Source: Pithys albifrons albifrons (taxonomy: Eukaryota; Chordata; Aves; Passeriformes; Thamnophilidae). Taken from it: DNA of 64,000 nucleotides. Shown here piece after piece: positions 19,891 through 45,200 of the stretch. The notes beneath the pieces are model-generated. The model saw nothing but the letters and a program-made list of their open reading frames with translations. It was not told the DNA's origin and did not search any database. Made by a program: the position numbers and the translations under genes. The DNA lies in contig NC_092470.1 of NCBI RefSeq assembly GCF_047495875.1, positions 21,629,185 through 21,693,184 on the forward strand, in the 5' to 3' direction. Each line of letters opens with the position of its first letter. The stretch's first letter is position 1.

Positions 19891-20436
19891 GACTCGTTGC
19901 TAAGAAATAGCGGATGAAATCCTCAGCTCCAGCCAAGCAAGGGAGCGGCCCTGCCCTGCCCTGGCAGCTGCTCAGTGAACACACACATGCAGCTGCCTCT
20001 CACAGCCCTCCTGGGCAAGGCAGGACGCAGAGCCAGGGGCAGCTCCAGCGCTCCTGGCTCTGAGAGTGACACGATCCCAGGTTGTGGGTTTTTTAAATAA
20101 CTGAAAAAACACAGCCAGAGCTGGGCCCTCCCAGCTCCAGGATCTGAGGAATCAAAGAGGAAACTTAAAAACATTTGTTACTTTTCCTTTCCCAACCTGC
20201 TGTTTCTGGAGGAGCAGCCCAGCTCTGGAGCACTGGGGCAGGAAGGAGCAAGGGAGGAGGACAGAGGCAGCCACAGCTCGGGGACTCACAGGGGTTTGTG
20301 GTCCCAAGCATGACCCTGAGGTGGCTGCAAAGCAGGATCATAGAGAGGAGTGTCAGCAAAAGGGGAGAGTTTCTAGAACCAGAAGTCTCTTATGGTAGAA
20401 AGAAAGGCCCAAATGAACTTATCACTTAAAAAAATA
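19891..20436. other. WDR76-BLM spacer, no feature seen
   Basis: About 550 bp of unique-looking sequence lies between the CR1 fragment upstream of WDR76 and the BLM poly(A) signal. I see no exon or repeat in it. Confidence 0.6.
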
Positions 20437-20442
20437 TTTATT
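20437..20442 (-). terminator. BLM: BLM poly(A) signal
   Basis: The plus strand reads TTTATT, giving AATAAA on the minus strand about 130 nt after the BLM stop codon. Confidence 0.7.
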
Positions 20443-20568
20443 TAAAGTGAGCTTTTGTAGTCGACAAACACATAAGTCCCCAGAAGGTTCAGCAGCAAAT
20501 GAAACAAAATTTTAATAAACAATGATTCCATCCTGGGGACTTGCTTTCACCCAGTAATTGTTTCCTGG

Positions 20569-34882
<14,314 letters not shown>

Positions 34883-35060
34883 CGCGCCCGCCCCGCCCCG
34901 CCCCGCCGGCAGGGGGCGCCCGCCCGCCCCTTCGCATTCGGCGCCAAAACAGCGCCCGGCCCGCATTGGCCGCGCGCGGGGCGGAAGTGACGCACGGACG
35001 GACCCGTCGCCACGGGGAGGGCAAGGGACGGCCACGCCCCCCGCGAAATGGCGGCGCCGG
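34883..35060 (-). promoter_or_regulatory. BLM: BLM promoter CpG island
   Basis: This CpG-rich, TATA-less stretch lies just upstream of the BLM ATG. It contains an E2F-like palindrome (34937-34949, reading TTTTGGCGCCGAA on the BLM strand), an inverted CCAAT box (ATTGG at 34965-34969), an ETS-type GCGGAAGTGA (34981-34990) and a YY1-like AAATGGCGGC (35046-35055). These are motif matches only; activity is inferred. Confidence 0.55.
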
Positions 35061-35107
35061 CGGGAGGGCGGAGCGGGCGGGACAGCGCCAGGAACCCCAC
35101 CCTGACC

Positions 35108-35560
35108 CCCGGACCGGGCACGTCTGCACCGGACACACCCGCACCGGACACACCTCCGGACCGGGCACGTCTGCACCGGACACACCTCCGGACCGGGCAC
35201 ACCTCCGGACCGGGCACGTCTGCACCGGACACACCTCCGGGCCGGACACACCTCCGGACCGGGCACGTCTGCACCGGACACACCCCCGGGCCGGGCACGT
35301 CTGCACCGGACACACCTCCGGGCCGGACACACCCCCGGACCGGGCACGTCTGCACCGGACACACCTCCGGGCCGGACACACCTCCGGACCGGACACACCC
35401 GCACCGGACACACCCCCGGACCGGGCACGTCCGCACCGGACACACCCGCACCGGACACACCCGGGCCGGACACACCTCCGGACCGGACACACCCGCGCCG
35501 CACACACCCCCGGGCCGCACACACCCCCGGGCCGCACACACCTCCGGGCCAGGCACCCCC
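35108..35560. repeat. GC-rich minisatellite between BLM and CTSH
   Basis: About 450 bp consists of alternating short units such as CACCGGACACACCTCCGGAC and CGGGCACGTCTGCAC, repeated with local rearrangement. CpG is very frequent. It fills most of the space between the BLM promoter and the CTSH 3' end. Confidence 0.93.
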
Positions 35561-35649
35561 AGAGCGGACACCCCGGTCCGGGCCGCAGCCCCGGCGCTGG
35601 GGGCCCCTCCGCCCCCGCTCACAGCACAGCGCGGCCCTGAGGAAGCAGC

Positions 35650-35655
35650 TTTATT
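35650..35655 (-). terminator. CTSH: CTSH poly(A) signal (candidate)
   Basis: AATAAA on the minus strand lies about 610 nt after the CTSH stop codon and directly before the GC-rich BLM-CTSH boundary repeat. Confidence 0.6.
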
Positions 35656-36261
35656 GCTGTCAGTGGCAGATCCTGCGTGAAGGAACACACGGGCTCCTGC
35701 TGACGCCCCTGTGCCTGCTCAGTGAGCACTGAGCTTCTCACTTCACTGATCTGTTACACAAAAGCACCCGTTTCTTCTCCATTTGCATTAAAATACCCTA
35801 TTTTTAATACAAAAATACTAAAGACATTTTGTGAAAATAGACAAAATGTACAAATCACAGCACTCATCCTTCTTTAGAGGAGAAATCACCTCCAAACAGT
35901 ATTTAAAAATCCCTAAAATTTACACTTCATGATTGTGAAAAAGTCACTGGACAGACAGGGAGAGCTTTGTTGGGGCAATGCTTGAAATCAGGTAAGTGTG
36001 TGGTTTCCCTGCCCCCTGGCAGCCCCCAGGGGGATGGGGGCACACCTGGGCACACCTGGGCTGGGAGGATGAGGAGGGAACTGGAGCACGTGTGGTTCTG
36101 GCTGAGGAGAGAAGGCAGTTCTGCTGCTGCAGGTGTGTGCAAGCCAAGGAACCTGCCTGCAGGTAACACCTTTCAGCAGGTGAGTGTTGCACCTTGTCCT
36201 CCCTTTCGTCACTTCAGCAGCCACTCCTGTCCTGCTCCCCTGGCCCAGCCCCAGCTCCCTC

Positions 36262-39200
36262 CTACACCTGAGGAACAGGGTAAGAGGCACAGGCAGCCAG
36301 ACCACACATGTTCTTCCCCCGTTCGATAAGGAAATACCTGAAAAGAGAAAGAAATGGGTGAATGTTCCCTCCTGTGGCAGAGCCAGCACAGCAGGGGAGG
36401 GTGGGCAGGCCCTGGCACAGGTGCCCAGAGAAGCTGTGGCTGTCTCAGCCCTGAAGTGTCTGGTGTAGTGGAAGGTGTCTCTGCCCATGGAGGCACCCAT
36501 GGAACTGGGTGAGCTTTAAGGTCCCTTCCCACCCAAACCATCTCTGAGTGCCAGCCCCTTCCTCATGCCAAGCCAAGGAAAAAACCTGTGACAGGGCAGG
36601 AACTACTGAATGGCAGCTCTCCAGGCACTGCCATTCCCTGTTCCTTACACCACAAACCACCAGTTAGCACCTGACCCTCGAGAATTTCACCTGCAGCTGG
36701 AAATACTTGTGGAGCTGGAGTGAGCACTCTGTCCTGGCCCAACCAGTTCCTCCCTGGCCGTGTGACCACAGGAGAGCACAGGGGTGAGCCAGAGGCTCTG
36801 CAGGCACTGGCTGAGCCCTGGGGGACAGGGCAGCTCCAGAGAGCCAAGGGGCTGCTCTGAGGACTGTGAGCTGTGGCACTGCCCAGGCTGGGATGATCCC
36901 CCTGTGTTTCCCAGCTGGCAAATCTCAGCTGGAGAGTGGAAGGGCAACCTGGGGCTGAGGGCAAGTGCAATGCCAGCACTGCCCTTTCCCCAGGTACAGG
37001 GAGGCCCTGGTGGGCCTGGTGGCACTGGGACCCCCTTACCCGTCCATGCCCCACAGCCGTCCCCAGGAGTTCTTCACGATCCAGTAGGGAACCCCATCCT
37101 GCTCCCCGTAGCCCACAGCGAGCACGGCGTGGTTCACCTTGTCAGGGGTGTGCTCACAGCGTGGGCTGCAAGGAGAGCAGCACAGATGTGTCACATGAAA
37201 TCCAGCCTGGAATTCAGCAGGGATTGGCCAGCAGTGCTGACCACACTCTGCAAACAGAGCTCTGGGGTGCTCTGAAATTCCAGCTGCAGAGAGGGGGGAG
37301 GGAAGCCAAGGAAAGGAGACACTGCTCTGTTTTACCACTCTGAAGTTACTACTCTTGTATATGGAGTCAGGGAACCCACAGACCTTTGACCTCCTGGCCC
37401 AGCCTGTTCACAGCTAACATCAGCTCTAACATCTCACTGGGACAAGCTACAGTGAAAACATTAAGCAAAGGAATTTTTTCAATGGAAACCAGCAGCTCTG
37501 AGTGCCTCCCATTAGTGGTTTGTGCTGCCCTGAAGTTCAGAGGGACCGTTCCATGTTTTGCAAAGGAACAGGGAGCTCCAAAGTCTAAACACACATTTCC
37601 TTGTGTTTCCCCTGAATTTCCAGCTTTTATCCTGCACTTCCTGAAAGCTGCTGCCCGTGACATGAAGCAGGACAGCACAAGGCACACGCTCCCATCTCTA
37701 GATGTTTTTAAACACTGTTAAACTGTGGCACTGGAGATCAATAATCCCCACCTCAGATTTACTTTTTTTGAAATCTGTTAACAGCTACTCTGGGCTGAAA
37801 GCACTGGAACATCAATTATTCCATACATGGTGACTTTAAATCCACCTCAGACTGTACCTCCAGAGGATAATTGCACTTGCCATGTTCCTCAGACCATCCC
37901 CCTGCTCCCACACCCTGACCTGCCCAGGACTACCCTGACCTCTGACATCACTGTCCATTGCCACAGCCAAGCCACCAGAATCACCTGCTCCCTTCCAGCA
38001 GCTCCCTGTGGCACAGCCCTCAGGCTCAGACTCTGCCTTTCATTTTCCCTGCAGTTCTATATGACTGAGGGTTCATTACTCCAAAGTTTTTTCTATTTCT
38101 CCAAACATGTACTTTTCCCATTCCTGAGCTAACAGTATCTGTCCTGCCACAGTGAGCTTTCATCTTTCCAAAATCCAATAATCACCCTTTCAAGTGGCTT
38201 TTTGCCCAGGACATGGAGCTGACACCACACTCAAGACCTGCTGGGTCACATCATGTCTCAAACTGTTGCCTCTGCTGCTCTTCCCACCTGTCCAGGTGAG
38301 CACCTGATGGGATTGGGGCGAGGTGCTGCAGGACCTGCCTAAAAACAACCTGCGGAGGTGCCACCTCAGCTGTAGGGCTGTGTGAGGGCACCACGCCACT
38401 CATCTCAAGGGCAGGGCAGCCTGAAGGCAGCCACGCTTCCCACCTCCACCCCTCTGAGCTCTGGCACTGCAGAAGCCACCCCAATCCCATGGAAAAGCCA
38501 CTTTGCTTTGGGCTTCCCTAGGAAACCAGACGTGTTCTGCTGTCACAGCTGTGCTGACCCTGCTGCCAGCCAGCTCAGACACCTGATCAGCCCTGGGACA
38601 GGCTCCCCCCAGCTCAGACACCTGATCAGCCCTGGGACAGGCTCCCCCCAGCTCAGACACCTGATCAGCCCTGGGACAGGCTCCCCCAGCTCAGGCACCT
38701 GATCAGCCCTGGGACAGGCTCCCCCCAGCTCAGACACCTCATCAGCCCTGGGACAGGCTCCCCCAGCTCAGACACCTCATCAGCCCTGGGACAGGCTCCC
38801 CCAGCTCAGGCACCTGATCAGCCCTGGGACAGGCTCCCCCAGCTCAGACACCTCATCAGCCCTGGGACAGGCTCCCCCCAGCTCAGACACCTCATCAGCC
38901 CTGGGACAGGCTCCCCCCAGCTCAGACACCTCATCAGCCCTGGGACAGGCTCCCCCCAGCTCAGACACCTCATCAGCCCTGGGACAGGCTCCCCCCAGCT
39001 CAGACACCTCATCAGCCCTGGGACAGGCTCCCCCAGCTCAGGCACCTGATCAGCCCTGGGACAGGCTCCCCCCAGCTCAGACACCTCATCAGCCCTGGGA
39101 CAGGCTCCCCCCAGCTCAGACACCTCATCAGCCCTGGGACAGGCTCCCCCCAGCTCAGACACCTCATCAGCCCTGGGACAGGCTCCCCCCAGCTCAGACA

Positions 39201-42200
39201 CCTCATCAGCCCTGGGACAGGCTCCCCCCAGCTCAGACACCTCATCAGCCCTGGGACAGGCTCCCCCAGCTCAGGCACCTGATCAGCCCTGGGACAGGCT
39301 CCCCCCAGCTCAGACACCTCATCAGCCCTGGGACAGGCTCCCCCCAGCTCAGACACCTCATCAGCCCTGGGACAGGCTCCCCCCAGACTGTGCTGGGCTG
39401 CACAGGCTCTCCTGAGCTCCCTGACTCTGTGACTTCCATTCCAGCAGTCTGGTCTCCAGCCTGGGCTGGTTCCTTGCATGCAGCCCCTTACCTGCTCCCA
39501 TTCCCCAGGAAATCAGCATATCAAGGCTCGATTAACTCATTTTTGATATTTTCTATTTAAAAGAAGTGTGATAATGCAGTGCAGTATTCCTGCATCCACC
39601 AGGAGAAACGGGGACGTGTGTGATTCCAGCCCTACACCTTGCCCTTGCCCCCCCCGCCAGGTTCCCAGACTCACTTGGAATACACTCCCTTCCTGTAGTG
39701 CATGAAGTTACTCGTCACCTCAAAGGCGAAGCTCACGGGGTTGTGTTTCCCCACAGCATCCACCATTCCATCCTCATCGTACTGCAGGAGAGGATCCAGG
39801 GTCATCCACCAGGCCCTGGCTGTGCTGGACTCAGTCTGGATCCGGGCCCAGCAGCCAGGGCACAGGGGGATGGATGGCTCTGGTTTCCTGTGTGCACACA
39901 AGGAATCAAGTGCTGCACTGCAAGACAAGAGCCAGGACTCTCCCACAGCACGGAGCTGCACCCACTGTGGGAAGCAAGCAGGGACCCAGTGCCTGTATTT
40001 CAGCTCCAGCACTTCCTTGGTGCCACCTCCAAAAAGGTGTGCAGGAGAGCAGGAGTGCAGGCCAGCTCGCCCTCCCCCAGGGGCACACAGGCTGCAGCTT
40101 GTTGGGAAGCCTGGCACGCCTTGGGGCCTTCCAGCATCTTCCTGGAACAGCCCTGGAAGTTTGGAAACAAGGTCCTCAGGGCCTCACCTGCGTGATATTG
40201 ATAACATCCTTGACAAAGGCAATGGCCTTCTCTGGCTGGAACTTGCAGGTACCATTCTGTGGGGACAGAGAGGAGCTGCTGGAGCCTGTGCCAGGCCCTG
40301 CTCTGCTGCTGCCACAGCAGCCTGGGCTGCACTGGGAATACCTTGGCCTGGTATGGATAACTGTCCTCCCCCATGAGCCCTTTGTTGTACAGGATGTATT
40401 CAAAGGCTTGGCTTGGCAGGCCCCTGCAAGACAACACAGCCAGAACGTGGGTCAGTTAGGACAGTAACGGTGAACTAGGATGGTAACAATTAATTTGGAT
40501 GGTAAGGATGAATTAGAATGGTAACACTGTGGCTTCTGCAGAGCAAAGCCTGAAGTCCTGCAGACATTCCCACCAGCCGAGGGACAGTGTCTATCCCACA
40601 GCCTCTAACAGCACAAACTCCTGCTTGTTTCTGCACCATCTCCCTGCCTGGGATTCCAGGCCTAGCCCACCATGCTGTCTGGCATGGTCAGACCTTCTCT
40701 GGGTGCCAAATCCCCAGGGGAGAACACCAGGAGCCCTGATGGCATGAGGCTAACCTGGCCCATATTGCACCAGCCTGACACACTGGTGTGCCCTCTACCC
40801 AGCCTGGCTGGGGAGCATGAGGGACACATCCTCAGCAACCAGCTGCTCCCTGCCCTGGCCACCTTCCAGGAGCACATCTCAGGAAGGAAGAAAAGAGCAT
40901 GATAAAAATAACAAAATACCAAGAGTGGTTTCACTCAGTCCTCTGGGACTGCTTATTTCACAGAAAACAGAAGTTGTCAGAAAGCTTTATTCTCTGTCTT
41001 CTCTAGCAACACCAGGAGGAACTGCCCAAAGGGGAAGCCAAGGTTTCTGTGGGTTCCTCACGGTGTCACGAGACTCTGCCAGGGGCAGAGCTACAGCCAA
41101 AACTCCCCTGGCTCTCCCAGAGCCCCTCAGAGCCCAGCCTGTGGCTGCTGTGTCAGGAGATGGGTGAAAAACACGTCTCAGAAGAAAACTAACAAAGAGG
41201 AACAACAGAGGTCAAGAAATGCTGGAGTTTTACTGAAACACCCTAACCTCTAGGGAGGGCTAAATTAAAATAGGCAACCAAACCCAAACCTGTTTCCCCA
41301 GACATATCACAGCCAAGAGAAGGCAAAACCCATTCCAAGACCTGGAAGGATCCCTAGATCTTGAGGAAGCTGTCGATCACAGAACTCTAATTTCTGTTCT
41401 TTATAACCTTCTCTGACTTACCCACTGCAGCCGTGGTTGTTAAAGGCCTGGGCACAATCAACCAGCTGCTGCTCCGCCTGCCAAGAAGAGTTTTGGGTCA
41501 GTGACCATCCGACACCTGCGCTCGGAATAAGTGACACAAAACGCAACCGCGCGGTAGGAACCGATGAGGGCTGGTTTATCCGTGCCCTGTGCCACCAGCC
41601 ACAGCACTGCTTTACCCATGCCCCTGTGCCACCAGCCACAGCACTGCTTTACCCATGCCCCTGTGCCACCAGCCACAGCACTGCTTTACCCATGCCCCTG
41701 TGCCACCAGCCACAGCACTGCTTTACCCATGCCCCTGTGCCACCAACCACAGCACTGCTTTATCCGTGCCCTGTGCCACCAGCCACAGCACTGCTTTATC
41801 TGTGCCCCTGGCTGTGCCACCAGCCACAGCACTGCTTTATCCGTGCCCCTGGCTGTGCCACCAGCCACAGCACTGCTTTACCCATGCCCCTGTGCCACCA
41901 GCCACAGCACTGCTTTACCCATGCCCCTGGCTGTGCCACCAGCCACAGCACTGCTTTACCCATGCCCCTGTGCCACCAGCCACAGCACTGCTTTACCCAT
42001 GCCCCTGGCTGTGCCACCAGCCACAGCACTGCTTTACCCATGCCCCTGTGCCACCAACCACAGCACTGCTTTACCCATGCCCCTGTGCCACCAGCAACAG
42101 CACTGCTTTACCCATGCCCCTGTGCCACCAGCCACAGCACTGCTTTATCTGTGCCCTGTGCCACCAGCCACAGCACTGCTTTACCCATGCCCTGTGCCAC

Positions 42201-45200
42201 CAAACACAGCACTGCTTTACCCATGCCCCTGTGCCACCAGCCACAGCACTGCTTTATCCATGCCCCTGTGCCACCAACCACAGCACTGCTTTATCCATGC
42301 CCTGTGCCACCAACCACAGCACTGCTTTATCTGTGCCCTGTGCCACCAGCCACAGCACCTGGCTATTCACCCACCAGGAACCACCTGGAAATGGTGCCAA
42401 GTCCCAAGAAGGGGGATGAGGGAGACCTGGGGCTGGCAGCCCAGGATGGTCAGGCTGCCAGATGGATTCCTGCCAAGAATCCGCTCTCCCCTCAGCAGCA
42501 CTGTCTGAGATTTCTTTCAAAGGTCATGTTTGTTTTTAACACATCCAACCCTCAGCTATTCCATTAAGTTGTGTAAGGGGCTACTTCTCTGAGCTGAAAA
42601 TCAAGTGTCCCAATCTGTTGCTTGCATCAATGAGCCCCAGCCAGCGGGCAGGGCCAGGCACAGCTCCTTTCCCCATGGCTCTCAGCAGCCTCCAGCCCCT
42701 CTGGCTTCATCCTGCTCCAAAAAGGGCTCTGCCCAAGCCCAGGACAGTGGGACACTCAGAGTCTGAGAGGGGACAGTGACAGGCACATCCTCAGGCACAC
42801 AGGGCTCCCAGGCACACTGCCCTACATCTCCTCAGCAGTGCTGCTGGGCTCACACAGTGCTGCAAGGGGGCTGCGGGCAAGGGAGGCTGCAAGGGGGCTG
42901 TGGGCTGGGGGGACTGCAAGGGGTCTGTGAGCAGGAGGAGCTGCAAGGGGTCTGTGGGCTGGGGAGGCTGCAAGGGGTCTGTGGGCTGGGGAGGCTGCAA
43001 GGGGGCTGCGGGCAGGGGAGGCTGCAAGGGGTCTGTGGGCTGGGGAGGCTGCAAGGGGGCTGCGGGCAGGGGAGGCTGCAAGGGGTCTGTGGGCTGGGGG
43101 GACTGCAAGGGGTCTGTGGGCTGGGGAGGCTGCAAGGGGTCTGTGGGCAGGGGGGCTGCAAGGGGTCTGTGGGCTGGGGGGACTGCAGGGGGTCTGTGGG
43201 CTGGAAGGGCTGCGGGGGGGCTGCAGGCAGGGTGGCTGCAAGGGGTCTGTGGGCTGGGGGACTGCAAGGGGTCTGTGGGCTGGGGGGACTGCAGGAGGGC
43301 TGCAGGCGGGGGGCTGCAAGGGGTCTGTGGGCTGGAGGGGCTGCAAGGGGTCTGCAGGCAGGGTGGCTGCAAGAGGTCTGTGGGCTGGGGGGACTGCAGG
43401 GGGGCTGCAGGGGGGCTGCAGGCGGGGGCTGCCCCAGCCACAGCCACGTACAGCCAGACTGGGAACAGGCAGCTGGTGGCTGCCCCAGCCCCGAGCGGGC
43501 TGGCCCCGTGCACAGCCCCAGCAGATAACCAGGGGCAGGACTTGCTCAGTGCACAGCAAAGGAAAATCCCTCACCAGAGACAGCAGCTTGCCCATGGCAA
43601 TGGCAATGGCAGACTCCAAACAGCCCGTGGTGGAAAAGGTCCAGCAGCTCCCACAGGGACCCTGCACTCGGAATGGGAGAGAAACTGCTTCAGAAAGTGC
43701 CACAGGGTCACTCGAACAGCAGGGCCAGGGCAGAGAGGCATGGCAGGAGTGCACACCTTCCACACCCCACTGGCAGCTGGGCTTGGCTTTCTGCTCAGCC
43801 CCTGCCCAGGGTCCCATGGCCTCCCTTGGCCCCAGGCACGGAGGGGCTCTGGGGGAGCTCCCCTGCAGCACACACAGCCCAGCACTGCTCCCCCAGCACA
43901 CCCACAGCCCCCTCTGGGCATGTCACCCACGGCACATGCTCCTCACCTGGTTTTTCACAGGTGTCACAAAATTTCCCTTCTTCCTCCAGTCGATGGAGTC
44001 AGGACGTGGCCCTGAGCTGCGCAGGAAGTTCCCCTTGGTGGCTGAGCAGTTCTGCAAGTGAGGTGGGAGGGCTGTGCTGAGCCACCAGGCTGGGGGACAG
44101 GGCCCAGGACAACGGCCCTCCCCAGCGGGGAGGGACTGGTGAGCAGCCACTGCAGCCGGGAGCCCTGGGGGGCACTGCCAGGCAGCACCCCCGGCTGCAG
44201 TGCCCAGACTGCTCGGGGAGCTGGCACCACAAGTGGCACCACAAGTGGCACCACAAGTGACAGCAGAAGTGAGAGCAGAAGTGACAGCTTGTCTGGGATC
44301 GGGGCTGAGGCAGCTGAAATTCATCAGGGCAGGGATGTGAGGCCACCTTGCTCTTACCCTGGTGGTGATGCCTAAAATTGGAGAAATAATTCTCTAAACT
44401 ATTTTTGAGCATTAAAAGGCAAAAAAGCACTTCTTTATTGGGGCATACCCCAATTGTATAGGCTTTTACAACTTCATACCATCATTACAATATTCAGTTT
44501 CTTATTTTAATATTTGGACATTACCTCACCTGTTATACCCAGATCCAAAACCATCCCCCCCACTGCACCAGACTTGCCACACCCCTGACACATCTCTGCA
44601 ATTCGAGTTGGTGATCCCAAAAAGATTGTCTCTTCATCTTCTTCCTCTTCTTCCTCACCTCCTCTTGGAACAGTTTGGCCCTTTTGGAACAGTTTCAGGG
44701 CTCTTGAGTAGTTCTGACTACTTATATCAAGTGTTGTGGCTCTTTCTCAGTACATTTTTACAGATGAGGGACTCTTCACCACGTTAAAATCCCTTGTCTG
44801 TTGAAATTCTTAGCAAAGAACGTTAAACAGCATTTATAGAAATCTTGTACAAAGGCACTAGCAAGCTAAAGGTACTATTGAGCTATACTAAAACTTGTAT
44901 AATACAGATTTTAAGGCACCAGAGGCAAAGCATGTGCCCCGAGCAATGGGGACTGCACACGGATGGGCGCTGGTACAGCTCGGTGGAAAATACCCACTCA
45001 CGGGGTGCTCCTCCCCGGTCCAGCCACACCGCCGGCACTTACCTGGGGCTCCCTCCACAGGAACAGCTTCGCAAACTCCTCAAAGGTCATGTCCGAGAAC
45101 TGGTTCAGGCCCACTGGGAGGGGGACAGGAGGGAGAAGGGTCGGCTCCGCTCAGCGCTCAGCGCTCGCCGCGGGCCGGGCGGGGCCGGGGCTCGTACTTT

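Noticed and set aside
38566..39386. Regular 38/39-bp repeats that superficially resemble a CRISPR array
   Set aside because: The units are directly contiguous with no unique spacers and lie in an intron of a vertebrate gene. It is a minisatellite.
41437..43901. Open frames of 240-376 codons across the CTSH intron 6 arrays
   Set aside because: Repeat units whose length is a multiple of three, or that lack stops in several frames, give long frames by chance; amino-acid repeats mirror the DNA units.
44641..44900. A small hidden gene ending in the Glu-rich frame in CTSH intron 4
   Set aside because: There is no ATG, an in-frame stop lies just upstream and no acceptor-donor pair would join it to CTSH in phase. 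It was kept only as a possible retroelement.
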